This document shows, one piece after another, positions 33,347 through 39,574 of a stretch of 39,574 nt of DNA. Below the pieces are notes generated by a model. The model was not told where the DNA came from. It made no database searches and worked only from the letters and a program-made list of their open reading frames with translations. Numbering within the stretch: the first letter of the stretch is position 1; every line of letters begins with the position of its first letter. This DNA comes from Defluviitaleaceae bacterium. Lineage in GTDB: Bacteria > Bacillota > Clostridia > Lachnospirales > WQUN01. The stretch covers positions 1-39,574 of the forward strand of contig WQRX01000031.1 of assembly GCA_009786535.1 (NCBI GenBank), written 5' to 3'. The translations under genes were made by a program, and so were the position numbers.

Positions 33347-35136
33347 CAGGTACGCTTAAAGCGGCGTTCCAATTCACGCCGTGTAATTTCTATCATCGTG
33401 GGGCGTCCATGGGGGCAGGTGAAGGGGTTTTCGAGGGTGAGCAGCTGTTTGATTAAATCGCGGGCTTCTGCTTCATTTAAGTGGTCGCCTGCCTTCACCG
33501 CGGCTTTACAGGCAGACAGCGCAATTAACTCGGTCTTGTTCGCGTATATACTGCTTTCCTGCGCTTCGCCGTCGGCAAGCTTGTCCAATACTTCCATAAA
33601 AAAATCGCTTGCGACAGGCCCCTTAAACAGGAAGGGCACGGCGGTTAAGGTAATTTCGTCTTGCCCGCTTACTTCAAAGCCAAGGCGGGAAAAATGTGAA
33701 ATATTATCCTGCAAGGTTTGCCGCTCCCGCGGGGTTAGGCGCAACGGAACGGGCGCAAGCAATACCTGCGAATGCACTTGCGCATTTGTTGCGTCGTACA
33801 GCAGCGTTTCATATAACACGCGCTCGTGGGCGGCGTGTTGGTCGATGGCGTATAATACTTCACCCTGCGTAACCAGCCAGTACGTGCCAAAAATTAAGCC
33901 CTGTATTTGATAATGCGCAAATAATGCACTGCGCGGCGGGAGTGCCTGTGTGGTTACGGGTACAGGTGCGGTGCGCGGGGTATCAGTTTCCCGCACCGCC
34001 ATAGTATTTTCAACGGGGGCGGCGTAGGTACGCATGGTATAATAATCACTGGGGTTAACCGCGGGCGGGCGCTCGTCCAATGCGATTTGGTCAAGTGATT
34101 TATGCCCTTCTACGCGGGTATATACCGTGCGTGCGGTGGGCGCCAGGTTTTGTTCGCTCAGCACTTCCTCTAACACGCCGTGTATAAAATTGCGCACTGC
34201 GTCTTCTTCCGCAAAGCGCACGTCCATTTTGGTTGGGTGTACGTTTACGTCCAGCAATTCCGCAGGCAGCGTAAGGCTTAGCACGTATAAAGGAAATTTT
34301 CCGCTGGGTAGCATAGTGGCAAACGCCGCTTCCACGGCATTTGAAAGCAAACGGCTTTGTACGTAGCGCCCGTTAATAAAAAATGTACCGTGGTTGCGGT
34401 TGCCCCGCGCTATTTCGGGCTTTCCCAGCAGACCGTGCAGCCGCATGTCGCCCGTGCGCGCGTCTACAGCAAGGGATTTGCCCGCTACCTCTCGCCCGTA
34501 CACGTTAAGCAGCGCGGTACGCAGGTCGCCGCTCCCATTTGTTTGGAACACCATACTCCCATTGTTTATGTAGCGAATGCCAAGACGCGGGTTGCCCAGC
34601 GCCAGTTTTTGCAAGCATTCTGAGATATATCCCGCTTCGGTTGCGGGCTTTTTTAAAAATTTACGCCGTGCGGGTACGTTGTAAAACAAATTAGAAACCA
34701 CTACCGTTGTACCGTTGGCACAGCCGATATCCTGCCGGTTGATAAAGCGCCCGCCGTGTATTTCTGCCCGAACGCCTGTGACAGCCGACGCGGTTTTTGT
34801 CACCATTTCCACCTGTGCTACGGCGGCAATGCTGGAAAGCGCCTCACCCCGAAAGCCCAAGGTAAGCACCGAAAACAAATCCTCTGCCCGTTCAATTTTG
34901 CTGGTCGCATGGCGCGAAAACGCAAGCAATAACTGGTCGGCGGGAATGCCCGAGCCATTGTCCGTCACGCGTATCATGGAAAGTCCGCCCTCGGCAAGCT
35001 CCACCGTTACCATGCTTGCCCCTGCGTCTATCGCGTTTTCCGTTAGCTCTTTTACCACAGAAAGCGGCCGCTCCACCACTTCCCCCGCGGCAATTTTGTC
35101 AATTAAGCGCTGCTCTAGTTGGATTATGGGTTTCAT
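33346..35136 (-). CDS. mutL: DNA mismatch repair protein MutL
   Basis: The 596-residue protein has the GHKL ATPase N-terminus: AAGEVVERP (16-24), ELTENAIDAGA with the catalytic glutamate region, DNGSGI (59-64), the ATSKI motif and GFRGEALSSI. The C-terminal dimerization domain holds the nicking-endonuclease motif DQHAAHERVLYE (D432 to E443) and the closing CPHGRP, as in MutL of bacteria without MutH. It is slightly shorter than many homologues because of a compact linker. No Shine-Dalgarno sequence precedes the ATG, and a promoter ends 7 bases upstream. It heads the mutL-miaA-hfq operon. Confidence 0.96.
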   Translation of the reverse strand: MKPIIQLEQRLIDKIAAGEVVERPLSVVKELTENAIDAGASMVTVELAEGGLSMIRVTDNGSGIPADQLLLAFSRHATSKIERAEDLFSVLTLGFRGEALSSIAAVAQVEMVTKTASAVTGVRAEIHGGRFINRQDIGCANGTTVVVSNLFYNVPARRKFLKKPATEAGYISECLQKLALGNPRLGIRYINNGSMVFQTNGSGDLRTALLNVYGREVAGKSLAVDARTGDMRLHGLLGKPEIARGNRNHGTFFINGRYVQSRLLSNAVEAAFATMLPSGKFPLYVLSLTLPAELLDVNVHPTKMDVRFAEEDAVRNFIHGVLEEVLSEQNLAPTARTVYTRVEGHKSLDQIALDERPPAVNPSDYYTMRTYAAPVENTMAVRETDTPRTAPVPVTTQALPPRSALFAHYQIQGLIFGTYWLVTQGEVLYAIDQHAAHERVLYETLLYDATNAQVHSQVLLAPVPLRLTPRERQTLQDNISHFSRLGFEVSGQDEITLTAVPFLFKGPVASDFFMEVLDKLADGEAQESSIYANKTELIALSACKAAVKAGDHLNEAEARDLIKQLLTLENPFTCPHGRPTMIEITRRELERRFKRT

Positions 35137-35143
35137 GTAAACA

Positions 35144-35172
35144 AGTATACCGTTTATATGCGAATTTGTGAA
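35144..35172 (-). promoter_or_regulatory. mutL promoter, near-leaderless
   Basis: On the minus strand TTCACA (35167-35172), a 17-base spacer and TATACT (35144-35149) are followed by only seven bases before the mutL ATG. Initiation would fall at or within a base or two of the start codon. This agrees with the missing ribosome site. Confidence 0.55.
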
Positions 35173-35175
35173 TGC

Positions 35176-35203
35176 TTTACTTTTAGTTTATTTTTTGTAT
35201 AAT
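35176..35203 (+). promoter_or_regulatory. Promoter of the secreted Cys-rich protein gene
   Basis: TTTACT (35176-35181), a 16-base spacer and a perfect TATAAT (35198-35203) point right. It is divergent from the mutL promoter, with the two -35 elements 3 bp apart. Confidence 0.6.
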
Positions 35204-35262
35204 ACATGATGATTAATAGTTTTTCTGGCGCATTAAAATCGGCAAAATTTTTGAAAGGGGGG

Positions 35263-35330
35263 ATGTGTATGAGGGTACAATAATGAGCGCCCGAACAAAA
35301 GCCGAAAGAAAAACAATTTTGGGAGGTTGA
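35263..35330 (+). promoter_or_regulatory. Coupled mini-ORFs in the leader
   Basis: After AAAGGGGGG, ATG codons at 35263 and 35269 open a tiny frame ending MRVQ-stop. Its TAA overlaps an ATG (TAATG, 35281-35285) that starts a 15-codon frame (MSARTKAERKTILGG). That frame stops at 35330, within the ribosome site GGGAGG of the next gene. Such a chain could couple translation of the main gene to leader translation. It may also be chance. Confidence 0.35.
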
Positions 35331-35333
35331 AAA

Positions 35334-35960
35334 ATGAAGGGTAAAAAACTATTCCTGACTATCGTTGTTATGGCAATTATAACGGCACTTACTATTCCTG
35401 CGATCATTGTTATGGGTGCGGGATTGAATACAAATGATGAAGCGCTTACCCAAGATTCTTATTTATCAGCGAATGAGCTTAAATGGAATGAAGTGGTACA
35501 ATTGCTGGACGTTGAAATGTCTTGGAATGAACTGCTTCAAACTATGAGCGAAAATGAGTGGGAATACTTCGTACAACAGGCAACGGCTGAACGTAGCTGG
35601 GACGACTACTTGCTATTTTTATCAGAATCGCTCAAGCATGAATGTGGCGGGGATTCGTACTATGTACCAAGCTATTCAATGTATATTTGCATTGAACCTT
35701 TTTGGGGCTGGGCAGACTGTTGTGCAAATCACCAGCCGGCTACCCGCACAGACCACATTGCGTGTGGATTCGTAGGTGTAGGGTTGCAGCGCTGTACATT
35801 TGGTACAAGTATAAGGGTTAGTTATTGCAGAAATTGCGGCAATATAACATCTACAAGCGCCCCTTTCCACGATGGGTGCGGAGCAACAAGAATTATTATT
35901 CCTTTCCAAGATGATATTGACGCGCAAAGTGTTGTTCCTGTGTGCTCGAGTTATCAATAA
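35334..35960 (+). CDS. Secreted Cys-rich protein, unknown
   Basis: The 208-residue protein starts with a clear signal peptide (MKGKKLFLTIVVMAIITALT, cleavage near MGAG at about 29). An acidic helical part rich in repeated WNE/W segments follows (KWNEVVQLL, SWNELLQTM, NEWEYFVQQ, SWDDYLLFL, spaced 14-18 residues). The last 110 residues hold about eleven cysteines, including ADCCANH, YCRNCGN and HDGCGA, which could form disulfides or bind zinc. The GGGAGG site lies 7 bases before the ATG. No family is recognised. It is monocistronic with its own promoter and terminator. It may be a cell-envelope or secreted factor. Confidence 0.8.
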   Translation: MKGKKLFLTIVVMAIITALTIPAIIVMGAGLNTNDEALTQDSYLSANELKWNEVVQLLDVEMSWNELLQTMSENEWEYFVQQATAERSWDDYLLFLSESLKHECGGDSYYVPSYSMYICIEPFWGWADCCANHQPATRTDHIACGFVGVGLQRCTFGTSIRVSYCRNCGNITSTSAPFHDGCGATRIIIPFQDDIDAQSVVPVCSSYQ

Positions 35961-35992
35961 ATCTTTACCCCATACCATTCCCTATCAATACT

Positions 35993-36030
35993 GCCCCTGT
36001 GTATACAAAATACCGGGGGCTTTTTATTTT
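35993..36030 (+). terminator. Terminator after the Cys-rich protein gene
   Basis: GCCCC and GGGGGC pair across a 17-base loop, followed by TTTTTATTTT. Confidence 0.75.
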
Positions 36031-36074
36031 CCCACCGGAGTTTTTAAACAATAAAAAATTTTTTCGAAAAACTG

Positions 36075-36103
36075 TTGACACATAGTAATGCACCTGCTAT
36101 ATT
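36075..36103 (+). promoter_or_regulatory. padR operon promoter
   Basis: TTGACA (36075-36080), exactly 17 bases, then TATATT (36098-36103) is a near-consensus sigma-A promoter 41 bp before the padR start codon. PadR proteins often repress their own promoter, so an operator is expected here. Confidence 0.75.
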
Positions 36104-36143
36104 ACCTCACGCGACACAGTACTATTGCAAAGGAGGTTTCGCA

Positions 36144-36512
36144 ATGAGCAAAATATTAGACACGGGCGGGCTTATCAGCGGGCATATTGATTTAATTCTG
36201 CTGAAAGTTATTTCGCTCGAGGACGGCTACGGCTACAGCATTTCCAAAACCATTACCCAAATGACAGAAAACCGCTGCGAGGTAAAAGAGGCGACCCTAT
36301 ATTCGGGGCTGCGGCGGTTGGAAAACGAACGGCTCATCGCTTCCTACTGGGGGGACGAAAGCCAAGGCGGACGGCGCAAGTATTACACGCTAACCCAAGC
36401 AGGGCGCGACAGCTTGGTAGAAAACGAAGAAAAATGGGAACTCACCAAATACCTGCTGGACAGGATTTTAAAAACAGGAGGCACCAGCCATGACAAATCA
36501 CGAGCTAATTAA
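36144..36512 (+). CDS. PadR family transcriptional regulator
   Basis: The ATG at 36144 follows AAAGGAGG by 8 bases. The longer frame to 36075 overlaps the promoter and is not used. The 122-residue protein has the PadR winged helix: SGHIDLILLKVISLEDGYGYSI, VKEATLYSGLRRLENERLI, SYWGDESQGGRRKYYTLT. A short C-terminal helix for dimerization follows. It probably represses its operon in response to envelope stress or a ligand. It overlaps the next ORF by 23 bp and is co-transcribed with a permease-prefix-like membrane protein, a common pairing. Confidence 0.9.
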   Translation: MSKILDTGGLISGHIDLILLKVISLEDGYGYSISKTITQMTENRCEVKEATLYSGLRRLENERLIASYWGDESQGGRRKYYTLTQAGRDSLVENEEKWELTKYLLDRILKTGGTSHDKSRAN

Positions 36513-36687
36513 CCTGGCACCCGCACATGTACTTTGCATTTCTAACCCGCGTTTACGGGACGTAGCACAAATAAGCGGCGTATGTTTGCCCCTGTACATC
36601 ACAGATGAAAACGGCTTTGCTACCCGCTTCAAGCAACTGGTCAATAAAATGAAGAGGAGGCGCACACATGAATTCACAGCGAATTAA
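36490..36687 (+). CDS. Small protein in the padR operon, unknown
   Basis: The 65-residue frame starts with an ATG 9 bases after GGAGG and overlaps padR by 23 bp and the next gene by 20 bp. The product has no recognised domain and ends in a basic stretch (KMKRRRTHEF). The ribosome site and tight packing support a real gene. The basic C-terminus partly reflects the purine-rich ribosome site of the following gene, which tempers that view. Confidence 0.5.
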   Translation: MTNHELINLAPAHVLCISNPRLRDVAQISGVCLPLYITDENGFATRFKQLVNKMKRRRTHEFTAN

Positions 36688-37402
36688 CAAACTGGTAAAC
36701 GACCTATTTTACGATATACAAGATACGCCCGAGGTCCGCGAGCAAAAGGAAGAATTGCGCATTCACCTTACCGAACGCGTAAACGACCACATGGCAGAAG
36801 GCTACACCTTCGAAGATGCACTGCAACTCGCCAAGGAAAGCCTGGGCAACCCACGCGAGCTTGTGGAGGGCTTTCCTCGTAAAAAAGTGGTGGAATGGGA
36901 AGATTTGGACGACGATTACGGCGTAAATTTCCGTTTCCGATTTTCCAAGCTGTTTACACGCCTTACGCCCCTCTCCCCCTTCATCTATATTATCCTTGGC
37001 GTAACGCAAAATTCATGGATGCCATGGTTGCCCTTCGAAATGGCAAGCTGGTGGCTGTGGGGCTGGATGATTATCCCCGTCATTGCCATACTCAGCTCAG
37101 GCGTTGGGTTTTACTCCCTGCCCGCCATCGCCCCCTTCATTTATCTGTTCATCGGCTTCGCCATTGGCGGCACTTGGTGGGCATGGGGCTGGATGATTAT
37201 CCCCATCTGCGCCATTCTGTGCCCCGGCGGGGGGAAGAAGAAGCGGAAGAAGAAAAAGAAAAAATACCGCTACGAAGGCGATGTGTTTGACGCCGTAGGC
37301 GATATTGTTGACCATGCCGTTGAAACCGCAACTAATGCAGCAGACAAAGCAATAGACGCCGCCACCGATTGGGATAATAAAAACAACGACCGCGATAATT
37401 AA
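36668..37402 (+). CDS. Membrane protein with permease-prefix/DUF1700-like N-terminus
   Basis: The 244-residue product starts with a soluble helical domain (about 1-75) resembling permease prefix domain 1 or DUF1700: EVREQKEELRIHLTERVNDH, GYTFEDALQLAKESLGNPREL. Two to four membrane segments follow (about 98-190), including an internal repeat WxWGWMIIPxxAIL found twice and spaced about 41 residues. A lysine-rich stretch (GGGKKKRKKKKKKYRYEG) would face the cytoplasm. The tail is acidic and Ala-rich. GAGGAGG precedes the ATG. Co-transcription with PadR suggests a PadR-controlled envelope response. Confidence 0.82.
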   Translation: MNSQRINKLVNDLFYDIQDTPEVREQKEELRIHLTERVNDHMAEGYTFEDALQLAKESLGNPRELVEGFPRKKVVEWEDLDDDYGVNFRFRFSKLFTRLTPLSPFIYIILGVTQNSWMPWLPFEMASWWLWGWMIIPVIAILSSGVGFYSLPAIAPFIYLFIGFAIGGTWWAWGWMIIPICAILCPGGGKKKRKKKKKKYRYEGDVFDAVGDIVDHAVETATNAADKAIDAATDWDNKNNDRDN

Positions 37403-37405
37403 CGC

Positions 37406-37463
37406 GTGACAACCGCTCCTTTGTGATGTATTATGCACCTATCACAGAAAGGAGCGGTTTTTA
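37406..37463 (+). promoter_or_regulatory. Composite terminator, promoter and SD hairpin upstream of grdA
   Basis: GTGACA (37406-37411), 17 bases and TATTAT (37429-37434) form a promoter whose spacer is also the 5' arm of a long hairpin. AACCGCTCCTTT plus GTGAT pairs with ATCAC plus AAAGGAGCGGTT (two bases bulged), followed by five T residues and then the grdA ATG. The 3' arm contains the grdA ribosome site AAAGGAG. Readthrough RNA from the padR operon would fold, terminate and hide the site. RNA started at the local promoter lacks the 5' arm and leaves it free. Confidence 0.65.
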
Positions 37464-37915
37464 TGTCTATCCTAATCAACAAAAAAATCGCCATCTTAGG
37501 CGACCGCGACGGCATTCCCGGTCCCGCTATCGAAGCCTGCGTTGCTACGGTAGAGGGCGCGGAAGTGGTTTTTAGCACTACGGAATGCTTCGTCTGAACC
37601 AGCGCAGGCGCAATGGACTTGGAAAATCAGGCACGCATTAAGGAACTTTTCGAGAAATACGGCAAAGACGACCTGGTCGTTTTGCTGGGCGGCGCGGAAG
37701 CGGAAGCCAGCGGCTTAGCCGCCGAAACAGTTTCTACAGGCGACCCGACCTTTGCAGGCCCATTGGCAGGGGTCCCGTTGGGACTCAAAGCGTACCACAT
37801 TGTAGAAGTAAAGGACGAAATTAACCCCGACGTGTACGAAGAACAAATCGCCATGATGGAAATGGTGCTGGAAGTAGACGCCATTATACAAGAAGTGGCT
37901 ACGTACCGCGGGTAA
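37463..37915 (+). CDS. grdA: Glycine reductase selenoprotein A (Sec45)
   Basis: The 150-residue selenoprotein carries the carboxymethyl-selenoether intermediate in glycine reductase and feeds protein C for acetyl phosphate formation. The frame runs through an in-frame TGA at 37595-37597 (codon 45), in the family context [16 protein letters not shown]. Translation resumes without a frame change to the TAA at 37913. The N-terminus ([19 protein letters not shown]) and the C-terminal part ([29 protein letters not shown]) are typical. A small hairpin right after the TGA (CCA-GCG..CGC-TGG, 37599-37616) may be the SECIS. Automatic callers would truncate this gene to 37613-37915. The ribosome site lies in a hairpin arm. 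grdB follows after 12 bp. Confidence 0.95.
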
Positions 37916-37927
37916 GGAGGTGCATTC

Positions 37928-39214
37928 GTGGCAAAAATTGTACACTATATTAACCAATTCTTCGCGGGCTTAGGCGGCGAGGAAAAAGCCGCCCACCCCC
38001 CCGAAAAGCGCGACGGCTTTGTGGGACCGGGCATGGCATTAAGCATGGCGCTCGAGGGCACGGCGGAAGTCGTGGGCACTGTCATCTGCGGTGACGGCTA
38101 TTTTAACGAAAACTTGGAAGAAGCCTCCGCAAAAGTGCTTGAAATGATTAAATCCTACGCACCCGACATCGTGGTCGTTGGTCCCGGTTTTAACGCGGGG
38201 CGCTATGGCATGGCGTGCGGTATGGTGGCTAAGTTGGTGGACGAAAACCTGCACGTTCCCGTAGTTGGCGGGCTGTATGAGGAAAATCCGGGACTGGAAA
38301 TCTATAAACGCCACGGTTACTTTGTGCCAACGGGGGACTCGGCAGCCACAATGCGCAAAGCAGTACCCGACATGGTGGCAATCATCAAAAAGCTACTTGC
38401 GGGGGAAGCTGTAACGGTCGGCTTCTTCGAAAAAGGCCTACGCCAAAACTACTTTGCGGAAAAACGTGGTAGCCGCCGCGCGGTGGACATGCTGCTCAAA
38501 AAAATCGCGGGCGAGGAATTTATTACCGAATATCCCATGCCCGTATTCGACCGCGTTACCCCGCCCCCTGCGGTAAAGGACATGAAAACGGCGCGCATTG
38601 CCCTCGTTTCATCAGGCGGGCCTGTGCCCAAGGGTAATCCCGACCGTATCGAATCCTCCAGCGCCAGCAAATACGGCACGTATTCCCTCAAGGACATTAC
38701 CGACTTTACCCCCGAAAACGGCGAAACCGCCCACGGCGGTTACGACCCCGTGTACGCAAATCTTGACTTAGACCGCGTGCTTCCCGTAGACGTAATTAAG
38801 GAAATGGTAACAGCGGGAGAAATCGGCTCACTGCACGAATACTGGTATTCCACCGTTGGCAACGGTACTTCGGTAGCCAACTCGGTGGCATTTGCCAAAG
38901 ACTTTGCCCTGCGGCTTAAAGAGGATAATGTTTCCTGCGTTATCCTCACATCCACATGAGGTACCTGTACACGTTGCGGTGCAACGATGGTGAAAGAAAT
39001 TGAACGCGCAGGCATAACCGTCGCCCATATGTGTACGGTTGTACCCATATCCATGACGGTAGGTGCAAACCGTATCGTACCCACGGTGGCAATCCCCTAC
39101 CCCTTGGGCGACCCGTCCCTCCCCCCCGAGGACGAAAAAGATCTCCGCAGAAAACTTGTACGCAAAGCACTAAATGCGCTGTGTACCGAGGTGGAAGAAC
39201 AGACAGTGTTTTAA
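37928..39214 (+). CDS. grdB: Glycine/betaine/sarcosine reductase selenoprotein B subunit (Sec344)
   Basis: The 428-residue selenoprotein is the substrate-specific protein B subunit that activates glycine (or sarcosine/betaine in paralogues) for reductive deamination. It starts with GTG seven bases after AAGGAGG. An in-frame TGA at 38957-38959 encodes Sec344 in the context VILTST-U-GTCTRCGATMVKEIE, and the frame continues to TAA at 39212. A perfect 6-bp hairpin CGTTGC-GGT-GCAACG, about 20 bases after the TGA, fits a bacterial SECIS. The text favours GrdB, but GrdF/GrdH are close relatives. The usual neighbours grdE, grdC, grdD and thioredoxin genes are absent within the window, and a terminator follows. 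Confidence 0.93.
38957..38990 (+). promoter_or_regulatory. SECIS-like hairpin in grdB
   Basis: The UGA (38957-38959) is followed by CGTTGC (38972-38977), the loop GGT and GCAACG (38981-38986). The loop distance of about 20 bases from the UGA is within the range of bacterial SECIS elements that bind SelB. Confidence 0.65.
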
Positions 39215-39229
39215 AACAATACGCAAGAG

Positions 39230-39255
39230 GCTGCCTACAAAAAGGCAGCTTTTTT
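39230..39255 (+). terminator. Terminator of the grdAB operon
   Basis: GCTGCC and GGCAGC form a 6-bp stem with an 8-base loop, followed by TTTTTT. It starts 15 bp after the grdB stop codon, so the operon ends with grdB. Confidence 0.85.
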
Positions 39256-39444
39256 ATATATGCAACGAAAATAAGCGTTTGTATTCTTTTCGAATTATTT
39301 CGCTATAAAATTGCTATCCAGGCTTTTATTTAATAAAGGCTATATCTTAGTTACACAGAGACACAAAAAGAAGTCCCGCAATATATACAAGAATCGTATT
39401 ATATCGACAGGACTTTAAAAAGTGAGGCGTTTTGTAAGCATACT

Positions 39445-39574
39445 ATGGAGTATTTAAACCAACGCATTAACAATGATGCAAACGCACTAATTATATTTTG
39501 CGTAAGCATTATTCAAAATGTGTTGGTTAATATTGTAATTGTTGCCGTTGCCCTTGCGTTAATGTTTTACTTCC
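39445..39574 (+). CDS. Possible truncated membrane-protein gene at the window edge
   Basis: From ATG 39445 the frame stays open to the end of the window. It encodes a short polar start (MEYLNQRINNDANA) and then a strongly hydrophobic stretch (LIIFCVSIIQ, VNIVIVAVALALMFYF), as in a membrane protein. No good ribosome site is seen (GTGAGG lies 15 bases upstream) and the frame is open back to about 39338, so the start is uncertain. The rest of the 39256-39444 gap shows only a loose AAGTCC/GGACTT inverted repeat. Confidence 0.35.
   Translation, partial: MEYLNQRINNDANALIIFCVSIIQNVLVNIVIVAVALALMFYF

Noticed and set aside
37595..37597. TGA inside grdA read as a premature stop (pseudogene)
   Set aside because: The flanking protein text [15 protein letters not shown] is the known Sec site of GrdA, and the frame continues in phase. 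The same applies to 38957-38959 in grdB.

Overview
The window looks like the chromosome of a strictly anaerobic, low-to-mid G+C Bacillota of the class Clostridia. The reasons are the gene order mutL-miaA-hfq-(PLP enzyme of the aluminium-resistance/methionine gamma-lyase type), AGGAGG-type ribosome sites, sigma-A type promoters, a glycine reductase gene pair read through in-frame UGA (selenocysteine) codons, and cohesin and dockerin modules. I cannot name the species.

Layout. 1-2062: tRNA-Ser(CGA) with a terminator, and typA/bipA. 2063-6729: an AT-rich accessory patch holding a 794-residue protein with an HExxH zinc-peptidase motif and two small membrane proteins, flanked by two diverged copies of a non-coding repeat. 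6730-16487: two very large, translationally coupled secreted proteins. The upstream one is a MACPF (perforin-like) protein with GLUG repeats, Ig-like domains, two cohesin-like modules and two dockerins. The downstream one has five cohesin-like modules, three List-Bact type repeats, a Pro/Thr linker and a copper-amine-oxidase-N type stalk domain. 16694-18205: a tyrosine recombinase gene enclosed by a perfect 26-bp inverted repeat. 18353-20099: an Xre-type regulator and an AlbA_2/Schlafen-type ATP-binding regulator. About 20100-27400: a mobilizable element with relaxase, MobC, RepA-like ATPase, large serine recombinase, TnpW, TnpV, a structured non-coding block and a DnaA-box region that may be its origin. 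27418-35136: housekeeping genes on the minus strand (MATE transporter, DegV, VanY-type peptidase, small membrane protein, PLP enzyme, hfq, miaA, mutL). 35263-37402: a secreted Cys-rich protein, then a PadR regulator with a permease-prefix-like membrane protein. 37463-39214: grdA and grdB, both selenoproteins. A possible truncated gene runs off the right edge.

The most interesting system is the invertible switch. The 26-bp repeat has the architecture of a tyrosine-recombinase crossover site: two inverted 10-bp half-sites around a 7-bp asymmetric spacer. It brackets the recombinase. Just inside the right copy is a TTGACA-17-TTTAAT promoter pointing outward. In the orientation given, that promoter runs through the repeat into an intrinsic terminator (18221-18250). 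At the other end the recombinase gene has its own terminator, abutting the left repeat, 0.2 kb upstream of the MACPF gene. Inversion would place the promoter directly upstream of the MACPF-cohesin-dockerin operon. I infer a phase-variable, surface-scaffolded pore-forming system, captured here in the predicted OFF orientation. The parts are visible in the sequence. The switching and the function are inference.

Other points of note are a hairpin upstream of grdA that is at once terminator, promoter spacer and SD-containing arm; a grdAB pair without the usual neighbours; a likely CTG start for the MATE gene; and a near-leaderless mutL promoter.
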